Origin: VXPQ01 sp965117025
GTDB taxonomy: Bacteria > Bacteroidota > Rhodothermia > Rhodothermales > VXPQ01
Length of the DNA stretch: 64,000 bases
Assembly: GCA_965117025.1 (NCBI GenBank)
Contig: OZ220746.1
Location: 1,178,001 to 1,242,000, forward strand
Direction: 5' to 3'
This document shows, in pieces, positions 26,258-35,565 of the stretch (its first letter is position 1; every line of letters begins with the position of its first letter). Under the pieces are notes generated by a model. The model had not been told where the DNA came from. It saw only the letters and a program-made list of their open reading frames with translations, and did no database searches. The translations under genes were made by a program, and so were the position numbers.

Positions 26258-29200
26258 CTACGGAAGAATCAGTGGTTGCACACGGGGGCGTTCCGCAAGC
26301 CGGCCAAGCATAGACCCAAGCCTTTCCAGCGCTGCACCGGCAGCCTCTTCATCCGGAAAATGCCCAAGTGCAGCACGATACACAACCCTGTCATTCACCG
26401 AGCCGGGTAATACGGCGGCTCGAAGACCTTGCTGGACGTATGGAGCGACAAGTATTTCCATAGGTTCGCGTTCGTTGTCGGCGCCGAGCACAATCGTGAA
26501 TCCACCCAATTCAGGCCGTATGCCCCCTCCACCGTACAAAGAAAATTCACCGCTCGGGATCGCGGGCAGGGCTGTTTCATTGGAAAGCAAGGCCTCCTCG
26601 TCAGCAGGCAAAAGCGCCTCCTCAGACGGTAAGGGCACTTCGTCAGGAGGCAAAGGGGCCTCGTCAGGGGGGACATAGGTTTCGTCGAAAGGCAAGAACA
26701 CCTCGTCAGAAACAGCAGGAACAGTGCCAACCTGTTCACTCGCAAGGGAATCCGGGAGAGAAGAGCCGGCAAGGGTATCGGATGCTACAGAGTCCACAGG
26801 AGCTTGCAAGGCCTGTAGTTCCTGATCCAGCATGTCGAGAATATCTCCGGCCCTATCCGCATAGGCGGTGGATGGATACAACGTTCGGACACCGGTATAC
26901 ACCGAACGGAGATCAACCATATCCGTTTTGGCGGAAGCAAGAAGATCACTTTGCGGCGCAACGCCGCCCTCGGGTGGTACAACCACCGTATCCGGGGCAG
27001 TGTACTCTTCTGAATCCTCCAGAGCAAAACCTGTATTGGCTTCTCGCTCCTGGGCCAGCAGCGAATCTGCAGAAGAGGGAAAGGCCGCAGCAAGTTCCAC
27101 AATACCGGCCTGTGCAAGCACCGAATCGGGTAGCTGTATGGGCAACGGACCAAACACATCCAGCGAATCGGAGGCCGCCCATTCGAAATAAATGCGCCCC
27201 GCTGCAAACAGCGCCCGTGGCGCCACCTCCGTATTTCGATATCGGGAAGCTATTAACACCATGCGGTTGAGTGCTTCTTCGTACGCCCCGCGACGCCATC
27301 GAATCACCGCCTCGTCGTATTCTTCCAGCGCCACGGCGAGACTGTCGAGCGTTTCCTCCGGCTCAAGACCAAGCTCCATGCGGACTCTGTCCGCAAAATC
27401 AGAATCCGGATAATCGGCCAACACCTGCCTGTATATCCCTTGCGCACTGGCGATATCGCCCAATGAGCGCTGCACTTCGGCCAGGGCATAAAATGCTCGC
27501 TGAGCAACTTCCGTATCAGCATCTTTCTCAATTACCATACGATACCAGACCGCCGCAGAATCCGGTTCATTCATCGAAAGAAAAAGGACATTCCCCAGTT
27601 CGTACCGGGCCAGCGCCCGTTCCTCTTCCATAATCACCTGACTCAGCGAATCACGCGGAACGTCCGAAATGTCGATCAATGGCAACGCATACATCCCTAT
27701 ACCGTCGCCGCTATCGCCCGGCGAAGTCGTTCCCTCTCTGGAATCGGAATGCTCTCTCTCACTCAAGGCAATCGTCACGGCTTCTATACGGCGCCAGTTG
27801 GGTACATGGGGACGTTCACCCCAGCGCGCCACAAAGTTCATGCGCGCTTCCTGTACGCGAGTACGATCCCGGTGATACAGAAACCCGGCCTCGCCGGTAT
27901 CGGCAGCATTGGAACCTGTGCCCGCACCTTGCGCACCCGTCCGGGAGGCCGCATCCTGAAAGCCGCGTTCCGCTTGCAGTTGTTCTGCACGCCGTCGCTC
28001 TTCGGCAAGCTCTTCGGCTTTCTGCTGCTGCAATGCGAGAATACGTTCATCGAATGCCTCGTCGGACAAGCGGCCCAACTCAAGCAACGAATCCATACGG
28101 GCAATGTTATTGCGTACATTGGCAAAACTGGCAAACACTTCGGCCTGGCGAGTCGCATCCGTCACAGCTTCGGGGGTGTATTGCAAGGATTGCCCGGAAC
28201 CTGACGAGGAAGAGGGAATCGCTGTGCGGGCAGTATCGAAATGCGCCGAGGCAAGAAGGTAGTCTTTGAAAACATCCCGGTACAGTTCGGCCAGTGCATA
28301 GTGGGTCAGCCCCCTGATAGTCCGGCCTGTACTTTCTTCCTCATACAGGATATGCCAATACATGGCAAGCGCATCCTGGGGTTGTTCTTGCGCATGATGA
28401 ATACGGCCGCGCACGTACGCGAGTTCGAAACGCCGGTCATAATGCTTGTCGTCACGATCCATGCGGCGCAACGCTTCCAGCGCCGCAACCCCATCGAGGT
28501 GCATGCCCTGCACACGCACGATACTCAACGACGCGGCATAGTCAAGTTCATACGGAGGACGCACCTTGAGCACGCGCCTGTAGGCCTCGACCGCTTCTTC
28601 GTAGCGTTCCAGTGATTCGTACACCTGGCCGAGCAGAAAGGCCCCTTGAGCCTGGAGGTCTTTGCTACGCACATCCAGCAAACCCGCTTCAAGCTCAGTA
28701 GCCGCTTTTTCGAAATCCCCCTGTTTAACGGAAAGTTCGCCGAGAGCAAGTCGAAGACGCGCCGCCGACCGCCGGGACATATCTTCCCGGTCCAGGCTGC
28801 TCGCAAGGTGTTGCTGCGCCGATTCGTAGGCTCGAGCCGCCATCAATGTCCGGGCCAGCCATATCCGGGCATCTTCTGCAAGACTGGTTTCGAAAGCAAT
28901 TACTTCACGGAATTTCTGCTCGGCCCCTACATAATTCTCCTGATAGAAATAGGATTGCCCGATAAGCAGGAGCGCATCGTCCACCCATTTGGAGCGCGGA
29001 TGGTCCCGCAGTACATTGGCGCTTCGTTCTATCGCATTCTGAAAGGCGGCATTCCCGCCCGACCGGGGCGGACCGCCGAAGATGTTGATGTACCGCGTCC
29101 GGTCTATGGGCTGTTCGGAGGACTCCATGGCTTGAACGCCATTCCTATAGTCCTGCTCTGCGTTATAGAACGTGTTGTAATAAGAGGTGAAATTGTCGTA

Positions 29201-29296
29201 ATGCTTCCCCACGAAAGAATTGCCCCCGCAACCGGCTGCAGCAAAAAACAGGATGGCCGCAAAAAGATGAGTGCCGGTGCGAGCGGAAAACGACAT
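26258..29296 (-). CDS. PorW/SprE-like TPR lipoprotein with C-terminal SPOR domain
   Basis: 1012 residues. Lipoprotein signal with lipobox AAAGC (Cys23). Just after it is KHYDNFTSYYNTFYNAEQDY, and later HPRSKWVDDALLLIGQSYFY. Both recall the start of PorW/SprE, a T9SS-associated outer-membrane lipoprotein. Many tetratricopeptide-like helical repeats fill residues ~90-800, with a Gln/Glu/Arg-rich coiled stretch near 415-440. An acidic proline-rich repeat (about 863-905) leads to a SPOR-like domain (931-1012, GGFTIVLGADNEREP). SPOR domains usually bind denuded peptidoglycan glycans, which known PorW proteins are not, to my knowledge, reported to do. It precedes ftsH by 189 bp. Assignment to PorW is by motif only. 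Confidence 0.6.
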   Translation of the reverse strand: MSFSARTGTHLFAAILFFAAAGCGGNSFVGKHYDNFTSYYNTFYNAEQDYRNGVQAMESSEQPIDRTRYINIFGGPPRSGGNAAFQNAIERSANVLRDHPRSKWVDDALLLIGQSYFYQENYVGAEQKFREVIAFETSLAEDARIWLARTLMAARAYESAQQHLASSLDREDMSRRSAARLRLALGELSVKQGDFEKAATELEAGLLDVRSKDLQAQGAFLLGQVYESLERYEEAVEAYRRVLKVRPPYELDYAASLSIVRVQGMHLDGVAALEALRRMDRDDKHYDRRFELAYVRGRIHHAQEQPQDALAMYWHILYEEESTGRTIRGLTHYALAELYRDVFKDYLLASAHFDTARTAIPSSSSGSGQSLQYTPEAVTDATRQAEVFASFANVRNNIARMDSLLELGRLSDEAFDERILALQQQKAEELAEERRRAEQLQAERGFQDAASRTGAQGAGTGSNAADTGEAGFLYHRDRTRVQEARMNFVARWGERPHVPNWRRIEAVTIALSEREHSDSREGTTSPGDSGDGIGMYALPLIDISDVPRDSLSQVIMEEERALARYELGNVLFLSMNEPDSAAVWYRMVIEKDADTEVAQRAFYALAEVQRSLGDIASAQGIYRQVLADYPDSDFADRVRMELGLEPEETLDSLAVALEEYDEAVIRWRRGAYEEALNRMVLIASRYRNTEVAPRALFAAGRIYFEWAASDSLDVFGPLPIQLPDSVLAQAGIVELAAAFPSSADSLLAQEREANTGFALEDSEEYTAPDTVVVPPEGGVAPQSDLLASAKTDMVDLRSVYTGVRTLYPSTAYADRAGDILDMLDQELQALQAPVDSVASDTLAGSSLPDSLASEQVGTVPAVSDEVFLPFDETYVPPDEAPLPPDEVPLPSEEALLPADEEALLSNETALPAIPSGEFSLYGGGGIRPELGGFTIVLGADNEREPMEILVAPYVQQGLRAAVLPGSVNDRVVYRAALGHFPDEEAAGAALERLGSMLGRLAERPRVQPLILP
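26585..26710 (-). repeat. Degenerate short tandem repeats coding a Pro-Asp/Glu-Glu linker
   Basis: A run of about six imperfect 21-24-bp units encodes repeated L-P-x-[DE]-E-x motifs (for example PPDEAPLPPDEVPLPSEEAL) between the TPR part and the SPOR-like domain of the large lipoprotein. It probably acts as an extended flexible linker. Confidence 0.65.
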
Positions 29297-29396
29297 AAGG
29301 CGGCAGTCGAATATGCTGCACAGAAAAGAGAGAAAACGTGAGAAACCCCGACCAGAACGCAGGAAACCGGGGAATAGTATACGCTATCCTATAGTC

Positions 29397-30830
29397 CTAT
29401 ATGCGGCTTACCTGAATCATGTTGGTTCGCCCCTTTGCGGGCAACGGCATCCCTGCCGTAATGACGATCAGGTCCCCGGAACGGACCAGGCCTTGCTCCC
29501 GCAAGACGGAGTGGACAATCTGGACTCCTTCGTCGGTACCCCGTTGGAACGGAATCAGGAACGATGTGGTTCCCCAGAGAAGGTGCAACCGGCGCATCAC
29601 TCTTTCGTCATCGGTAAACGCATGAAGAGGCATCCCGGGACGATGACGGGCGATTGCGCGCGCCGTGGTTCCCGTAGCCGTAAGACAAGCGATAGCGACG
29701 GCCCCTACCTGCTCGGCGAGATCAACCGCCGTAAAGCTTACCGATTCTGTAACGTCCTCGGAGATAAAACGCCGCTCCACCGGCTTGGAAAGCGGGCTCT
29801 GGTACTGCCATCGATGCCGTTCGGCTTCCTCAACAATCCGGGACATGACTTCGACGACCCGGACCGGATGTTTCCCCACCGCCGTTTCGCCGGAAAGCAT
29901 AACCGCGTCACTCCCGTCAAGCACCGCATTGGCGACATCGCTTGCCTCGGCCCGCATCGGACGAGGATTGTTGATCATGCTCTCGAGCATCTGCGTTGCC
30001 GTGATCACCGGCTTGCCAGCCACAATGCACTTGTGGATGATCATTTTCTGCGTGGATGGCACCTGTGAGATAGGCATTTCGATGCCCAGATCCCCGCGCG
30101 CCACCATGATGCCCTCGCTTGCCTCCAGAACAGCATCGAAACGGCGGACAGCTTCCGGTTTCTCGATTTTGGCTAACGCCATGATGTCTTTGCCCGATGC
30201 ACGTATACGTTGCAGCAAGTCGATTACGTCGGACTCGTCGCGCACGAACGACAGGGCAATCATATCCACATCCTGTGACAATCCGAATGCAAGGTCGCGC
30301 TGATCTTTCGCAGTAAGCGCCGGCGCAGACGTTTTGATGTCGGGCAGATTGACCCCCTTGCGGGAAGACAAGGGCCCGCCGACAATCACCTCGGTGACGA
30401 CATCGGAGTCGATAATGTCAACTACTTGCAATTCGAGCAAGCCATCGTCGATCAGGATGCGACCACCCACGCTGACATCCTGTGCCAGCAGGTCGTACGT
30501 GATCTGCACCCGCTCGGCCGTGCCGTATTCGACGGGTTCGGCGGTCAGCGTTAACCGCTGCCCCTTGCCGATGGGAATGGAACCGTTCCTGACCGGCCCA
30601 AGCCGGATCTTGGGGCCCTGCAGATCCTGCAGGATGGGCACCACCTTCCCCTGTTCGTCAGCAGCCTCGCGCACATACCCGATAAGCCGCGCATGATCAT
30701 CGTGACTGCCGTGAGAAAAATTGAGTCGGGCAATATCCATACCCGCCCGAATCAACTCCCGGATCGTGCCGGTGTCGGACGAAGACGGTCCCAGGGTACA
30801 AACAATTTTGGTACGTCGCCTCATAGCCAC
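29397..30830 (-). CDS. pyk: Pyruvate kinase
   Basis: 477 residues. It converts phosphoenolpyruvate and ADP to pyruvate and ATP, the last step of glycolysis. It starts RRRTKIVCTLGPSSSDTGTI. It carries the active-site signature MALAKIEKPEAV, the metal/substrate region VARGDLGIEMP, and SGETAVGKHPV. The C-terminal allosteric domain begins near residue 345. It lies 139 bp after hisI and 100 bp before the TPR lipoprotein gene, all on the minus strand; no functional link is evident. Confidence 0.97.
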   Translation of the reverse strand: MAMRRRTKIVCTLGPSSSDTGTIRELIRAGMDIARLNFSHGSHDDHARLIGYVREAADEQGKVVPILQDLQGPKIRLGPVRNGSIPIGKGQRLTLTAEPVEYGTAERVQITYDLLAQDVSVGGRILIDDGLLELQVVDIIDSDVVTEVIVGGPLSSRKGVNLPDIKTSAPALTAKDQRDLAFGLSQDVDMIALSFVRDESDVIDLLQRIRASGKDIMALAKIEKPEAVRRFDAVLEASEGIMVARGDLGIEMPISQVPSTQKMIIHKCIVAGKPVITATQMLESMINNPRPMRAEASDVANAVLDGSDAVMLSGETAVGKHPVRVVEVMSRIVEEAERHRWQYQSPLSKPVERRFISEDVTESVSFTAVDLAEQVGAVAIACLTATGTTARAIARHRPGMPLHAFTDDERVMRRLHLLWGTTSFLIPFQRGTDEGVQIVHSVLREQGLVRSGDLIVITAGMPLPAKGRTNMIQVSRI

Positions 30831-30969
30831 AAACTAACGATGGACGCCCCACCATCAAAACACGTAACGGGAATATAATCTGCTGTGCAGAGAGAACGAA
30901 CGCCTTCGGCTCCTTGTGCTGAAACGCAGGCGGAAGACAGGGAACGCGTCGGACGCCTCTCCATCAGGT

Positions 30970-31359
30970 CTATCCGTACACTTCATCCGGATCAAACACG
31001 CGCTCGCTGTCCGTAATAAGACGTGCATGTTCGTACCGGCGATGAAAACACGATTTGTACCCGGCGTGACAGGCAGCTCCTCCATGCTGTCTCACTTTAA
31101 AGAGAAGCGCATCGCCGTCGCAGTCGATCCGGATTTCCATGACCTCCTGAATATGACCGCTGCTTTGACCCTTCACCCAGACTTCCTGACGAGAACGGCT
31201 CCAATACGTCATGACGTTCTCTTCGAGTGTGCGCTGGAGAGTGTCCCGGTTCATCCAGGCAAGCATCAGTATCTCACCCGTTTCATGGTCTTGCGCCAGT
31301 GCTGCAACCAGTCCATCGGTACCGAATTTTACTTGTTCGAGCAATTCATTCCTGTCCAT
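30970..31359 (-). CDS. hisI: Phosphoribosyl-AMP cyclohydrolase
   Basis: 129 residues, stand-alone (no HisE fusion). It opens the purine ring of phosphoribosyl-AMP in step 3 of histidine synthesis. Magnesium motif IDCDGDALLF (D79, D81, D83) and zinc ligands C80, C97 and C104 (CHAGYKSCFHR) are all present. No other his genes are nearby. It is divergent from yidD across 137-166 bp. Confidence 0.95.
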   Translation of the reverse strand: MDRNELLEQVKFGTDGLVAALAQDHETGEILMLAWMNRDTLQRTLEENVMTYWSRSRQEVWVKGQSSGHIQEVMEIRIDCDGDALLFKVRQHGGAACHAGYKSCFHRRYEHARLITDSERVFDPDEVYG

Positions 31360-31525
31360 GATTCCACATTCGGTTTTGCTGCCGCATGAGGGCTGCTTCT
31401 AACGCCCCGCCCGCAAACGGATGGTATAGTACGGGTACGCAGGAACCGGGATTGTCCTTGCCGAATTACACGAAATCCCTGCCGAACGGTTCTCTATGCG
31501 TTTTTCCGACCGCGACCTTCCGTTC

Positions 31526-31801
31526 ATGAACCGCACGATCACATACGTGGCACATATTCCGCGCATTTTCCTCAAGGGACTGGTGCGCTTCTACCAGTAC
31601 GTGCTGTCTCCGCATATACCGTCCAGTTGCCGCTACACGCCCTCATGTTCGGAATACGCCGTGGAGGCTCTCGAGAAATACGGTGCATTGAAAGGAACGG
31701 TGCTGGTTATTCACCGCCTCCTTCGATGCGCTCCATGGGGCCGGGGGGGATACGATCCACCGCGCTGGTATAACGAAAAAGAAGTGGCGAAGCATCCGTG
31801 A
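31526..31801 (+). CDS. yidD: Membrane protein insertion efficiency factor YidD
   Basis: 91 residues from ATG 31526 (ATG 31496 would add ten). The family core LVRFYQYVLSPHIPSSCRYTPSCSEYAVEAL and LLRCAPWGRGGYDPP, with three conserved cysteines, is clear. An N-terminal amphipathic helix holds it at the inner membrane, where it assists YidC. It is usually found in the rpmH-rnpA-yidC region, so here it is displaced. It overlaps the next gene by 4 bp (GTGA). Confidence 0.92.
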   Translation: MNRTITYVAHIPRIFLKGLVRFYQYVLSPHIPSSCRYTPSCSEYAVEALEKYGALKGTVLVIHRLLRCAPWGRGGYDPPRWYNEKEVAKHP

Positions 31802-32301
31802 GTTACGACGAGCACAAGCAGGCCGCTCAAAACACCCCCGTGCGCGCCGGGGTGATCACTGTCAGCGATACGCGGACGGAAGCGACGGATACCAGTGGTC
31901 GATATATAATGGAAACCCTTGCGGAAGCCGGTGTCGAAATCATAGAGACCCGTATCGTGCCCGACACGCCGGAACGCATCGAGTCGGCCCTGGATGAACT
32001 GGTCACCCGTTGCGAAGTAATCGTGACCACCGGCGGCACAGGCATTAGCCGGCGGGACACAACCATTGAGGTCGTGACTCGGAAGTTCGAGCGAACGCTG
32101 CCGGGATTCGGCGAAATTTTCCGGATGCTTTCCTATGAGGAAATCGGATCAGGCGCCATGCTTTCGCGCGCTGTTGCGGGAATGTGGAGCAATGTGCTTG
32201 TCTTTTCCCTTCCGGGTTCATTGCATGCCGTGCGTCTGGCAATCGAGCAATTGATCCTGCCCGAAATCCATCATCTCGTCTGGGAAATGATCCGGCAATA
32301 A
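31798..32301 (+). CDS. moaB: MoaB/MogA-type molybdopterin adenylyltransferase family protein
   Basis: 167 residues from a GTG start that overlaps the yidD stop. Single MoCF-binding domain with AGVITVSDTRTEATDTSG near the start, VIVTTGGTGISRRDTT (glycine loop with the catalytic-region Asp) and FSLPGS near residue 140. The length and motifs match MoaB/MogA, which adenylate molybdopterin during molybdenum-cofactor synthesis. No other moa genes are in the window, so the role rests on family alone. Confidence 0.87.
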   Translation: MSYDEHKQAAQNTPVRAGVITVSDTRTEATDTSGRYIMETLAEAGVEIIETRIVPDTPERIESALDELVTRCEVIVTTGGTGISRRDTTIEVVTRKFERTLPGFGEIFRMLSYEEIGSGAMLSRAVAGMWSNVLVFSLPGSLHAVRLAIEQLILPEIHHLVWEMIRQ

Positions 32302-32440
32302 GCACAGGCCGAAAGCAACCCGCATAGAAGCAGGGCCTTCGCCGGAAGATGCCCGGTTACCATGCAGGCACTTCCGCAGCATCCTGCCGTTACATATTGG
32401 TTTGTAAAGAATCCGAATCGTAACCGCATAGCACGCCCCA

Positions 32441-33970
32441 ATGCCGGAAAAAATCTTCCGCATGTATAATTCGCTGACGCGAAGCACGGAGGCCATCGAA
32501 CCGGCCCAGCCAGATCATCTACGATTCTATGCGTGCGGCCCCACAGTCTATTCCTATGCGCATATCGGAAATTTTCGCTCGTTTCTGACCGCCGATCTCG
32601 TGCTGCGAACCGCACAAGCCATCGGATGGAAAACGACCTATGTTACCAACATCACAGATGTGGGGCACCTGACCGAAGACGACATCGCGGATGCGGAAGG
32701 GGAAGACCGCATGACGAAAGCGCTTCGATCAAAGGAAGGCGAACGTTTTGCGAATATCTGGGATCTGGCGCGCTATTATACAAACACGCTACTGTCCGAC
32801 TGGCAGGCACTCAATCTCCGCGAACCCGATGTGCGCCCGCGAGCTACAGATCACGTAGCGCAGCAAATCCGCGATGTAGCCCGGCTATTGGACAAAGGAC
32901 ATGCCTACGAAACGGAGCAGGGCGTCTATTTCTCGGTGACTTCTTTTCCGGAATACGGCAAATTGTCCGGCAATGTATTGTCGAACTCATTGGATGAGGG
33001 CGTCCGCGATGTGGTGCAGGACCCGGAAAAAAGAGACGCGCGCGATTTTGCGCTATGGAAAAAGGACCCCGGCCACCTCATGGTATGGCACAGCCCGTGG
33101 GGATGGGGATTTCCGGGATGGCATATCGAATGTTCAACCATGGCGCAGGCCTATCTCGGAGCGTCTTTCGATCTTCACACAGGAGGCGAAGACAACAAAT
33201 TTCCCCATCACGAATGCGAAATCGCGCAGGCTGAGTGCCTCACCGGCAAACCGTTTGCCCGGTACTGGCTGCATACGCGCTTCTTGCAGGTGGAAGGCGA
33301 AAAGATGGCTAAAAGCGCAGGGAATTTTTTCACCGTCCGCGACCTCGTCGGCCCGGAATCGGAAGGAGGGCACGGTATACACCCTCTCGCACTTCGCCTG
33401 GCGCTGATCTCGGGGCAATATCGGAAGCCTCTCAATTTCACCTTCGATCAACTCCATGTGTGTGCAAGGCATATCCAGCGGTTCGAAGAGGCCATGGACC
33501 TCGCAGAGCACGGAATCGCTCGCGGAGCATCCGGAAAGAACCACCTGACGGAACCGCTTGAGGAGTTGTACGAACGTGCACTCGATGCCATGCTGGACGA
33601 TCTGAATACGCCGGAAGCCATCGCCGCCGCCATCGAGGGAGCAAAATTGATCCTCAGGTCCGGACAGGAACTCAGTGGCGGCGCGGCGCAATCCGCAAAA
33701 ACCTGGCTGGATAAAATCAACAGCCTGCTGGGTATTGTGCGTCAGGAGACCCTCCATGAAGCAAGGCAAACCTCCGAATCCGACGCTGCAGAAACCCTGT
33801 TTTCCCGGCAGGTGGAAGAGCTGCTGCATCAACGCGCCGAGGCCCGTGCACTGCGTGATTTCCAACGAGCCGATGCCATCCGGGACCAACTCGACGAGAT
33901 GAATGTCGAAATTATGGATACTCCGGAAGGTACGCGGTGGCGCCGCAAAATAACCGGTTATGTTTCATAG
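32441..33970 (+). CDS. cysS: Cysteinyl-tRNA synthetase
   Basis: 509 residues. Class I synthetase with the HIGH-type motif in CGPTVYSYAHIGNFRSF (about residues 31-47). The KMSKS-type loop is KMAKSAGNFF. Zinc ligands are in the first Cys (YACGPT), GWHIECSTMA and PHHECEIAQ. An anticodon-binding helical domain follows from about residue 370. It starts a plus-strand run cysS-hemB-HhH protein, overlapping the longest possible hemB frame slightly. Confidence 0.97.
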   Translation: MPEKIFRMYNSLTRSTEAIEPAQPDHLRFYACGPTVYSYAHIGNFRSFLTADLVLRTAQAIGWKTTYVTNITDVGHLTEDDIADAEGEDRMTKALRSKEGERFANIWDLARYYTNTLLSDWQALNLREPDVRPRATDHVAQQIRDVARLLDKGHAYETEQGVYFSVTSFPEYGKLSGNVLSNSLDEGVRDVVQDPEKRDARDFALWKKDPGHLMVWHSPWGWGFPGWHIECSTMAQAYLGASFDLHTGGEDNKFPHHECEIAQAECLTGKPFARYWLHTRFLQVEGEKMAKSAGNFFTVRDLVGPESEGGHGIHPLALRLALISGQYRKPLNFTFDQLHVCARHIQRFEEAMDLAEHGIARGASGKNHLTEPLEELYERALDAMLDDLNTPEAIAAAIEGAKLILRSGQELSGGAAQSAKTWLDKINSLLGIVRQETLHEARQTSESDAAETLFSRQVEELLHQRAEARALRDFQRADAIRDQLDEMNVEIMDTPEGTRWRRKITGYVS

Positions 33971-34004
33971 CGCACCGCAATGCGCCGCTTTACACCCTGT
34001 TTCA

Positions 34005-34988
34005 ATGCGTATCCGCCCGCGAAGGCTAAGAACGAATTCCGGCATACGTCGACTGGTCCGGGAGACACATCTTGCGACAGATCACCTCATTGCGCCGTTG
34101 TTCGTGGTCGAAGGCGAGGAAATTCGCGAGGAAATCGCCTCTATGCCTGGTCAATACCGGTTGAGTCTCGATGAAATGGCAAAGGAGGTGCGTGAACTGG
34201 CCGAACTCGACATTCCGGGCATTGCGCTATTTCCAAAGATCGAGGACGAACTGAAAGATTCGCAAGGAAGTGCATCGCTGGATCCGGAGGGCCTTATCCC
34301 GCGGGCCATTCGAGCGGCCAAAGAGGCAGCGGAGACTATGTTGATCATCACGGATGTGGCCCTGGACCCGTACTCTTCGGACGGCCACGACGGAATAGTG
34401 AAAAAAGGACGCGTACAAAACGATGAAACCCTGGAACTGCTGGCCGGCATGGCCGTCGTGCAGGCCGATGCAGGGGCCGATATCGTCGCCCCGTCGGATA
34501 TGATGGACGGACGCGTGAAAACGATACGCAACGCGCTGGATACCCACGGACATACAGAGGTCGCCATTCTTTCCTACACGGCCAAATATGCATCCGCCTT
34601 CTACGGGCCCTTCCGGGATGCCCTTGATTCTGCGCCAAGGACCGGCAAAGACATCCCCGTAGACAAAAAAACGTACCAGATGGACCCCGCCAATGCAGAG
34701 GAAGCGCTTCGCGAACTCGAATTGGACCTTGCAGAGGGAGCTGATATGGTGATGGTTAAACCTGCCCTCCCCTACCTGGACGTGATTTACCGGTTGCGAC
34801 AATATTCGACCGTTCCCGTAGCCGCATACCATGTGAGCGGGGAATACGCCATGCTTTCCGCAGCGGGGCGAAACGGATGGGTTGACCGGCAGGAAGCCAT
34901 GATGGAATCCCTGACGGCTATCCGTCGGGCCGGAGCCGACATTATCCTGACGTATTTTGCAAAAGAAGCCGCAAAACACCTGCGCTGA
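34005..34988 (+). CDS. hemB: Delta-aminolevulinic acid dehydratase (porphobilinogen synthase)
   Basis: 327 residues from ATG 34005 (MRIRPRRLRTNSGIRRLVRE); an upstream ATG at 33960 would overlap cysS and lacks family support. It condenses two aminolevulinate molecules in heme synthesis. Both active-site lysines are present (SYTAKYASAFYGPF and MVMVKPALPYLD). The cysteines of zinc-type enzymes are replaced by Asp in DVALDPYSSDGHDGI, so this is a magnesium-type, zinc-independent form. Confidence 0.96.
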   Translation: MRIRPRRLRTNSGIRRLVRETHLATDHLIAPLFVVEGEEIREEIASMPGQYRLSLDEMAKEVRELAELDIPGIALFPKIEDELKDSQGSASLDPEGLIPRAIRAAKEAAETMLIITDVALDPYSSDGHDGIVKKGRVQNDETLELLAGMAVVQADAGADIVAPSDMMDGRVKTIRNALDTHGHTEVAILSYTAKYASAFYGPFRDALDSAPRTGKDIPVDKKTYQMDPANAEEALRELELDLAEGADMVMVKPALPYLDVIYRLRQYSTVPVAAYHVSGEYAMLSAAGRNGWVDRQEAMMESLTAIRRAGADIILTYFAKEAAKHLR

Positions 34989-34992
34989 GTCC

Positions 34993-35520
34993 ATGACAGA
35001 AACCAACGAAACCCTTCGTGTCGTCCACCTTGACTACAGCCACCTCGGAGGAGGGCTAAGCCGCATGATGGACCGCTTCAGAGACGAAGGCACACTGACC
35101 GGTGAACCCGATGCGGACGCTTTCCTGCGCAATAATCCGGCCGGAGCACTGCTCGGTTTGCTTTACGATCAGCGAGTTCGGGCGGAATATGCTTTCACAG
35201 GACCGATCCGCCTGCACGACCGCCTTGGTCATCTGGACCTTTTGCTGATTGCGGACATGAACCCCGAGAAACTGCAATCCCTGTTCGCAGAAACGCCGGC
35301 TGTACATCGCTTTACCAACAAGATGGCCGAATACACGCAACAGGTAGCCCGCTTTGTAACGGATACCTACGAAGGAGATGCCTCGCGTATCTGGAGTGAC
35401 GGGGCTCCATTCGCCGTGATCGAGAAGCGGGTACGCGCTCTGCCGGGGTTTGGCGCACTCAAAGCCGCCAAGATGAAGTACGTATTGCACTACTTCGGCT
35501 ACCGCGACTTTTCGGGGTAA
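34993..35520 (+). CDS. HhH-GPD-like protein (TIGR03252-like, putative base-excision family)
   Basis: 175 residues. It resembles the uncharacterised short HhH-GPD family: LRNNPAGALLGLLYDQRV, AFTGPIRLHDRLGHLD, then PAVHRFTNKMAEYTQQVARF and KRVRALPGFGALKAAKMKYVL. The last is a helix-hairpin-helix loop of the form LPGFG-x-x-K. It lacks the iron-sulfur cysteine loop of EndoIII-type glycosylases. The expected catalytic Asp or Lys is not obvious, so DNA repair activity is only a guess. Four bases after hemB; probably cotranscribed. Confidence 0.72.
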   Translation: MTETNETLRVVHLDYSHLGGGLSRMMDRFRDEGTLTGEPDADAFLRNNPAGALLGLLYDQRVRAEYAFTGPIRLHDRLGHLDLLLIADMNPEKLQSLFAETPAVHRFTNKMAEYTQQVARFVTDTYEGDASRIWSDGAPFAVIEKRVRALPGFGALKAAKMKYVLHYFGYRDFSG

Positions 35521-35565
35521 ATAGTGCGGGTGTTCGAGTCTCCCTGCAGGGCATGGATCAGCGTG

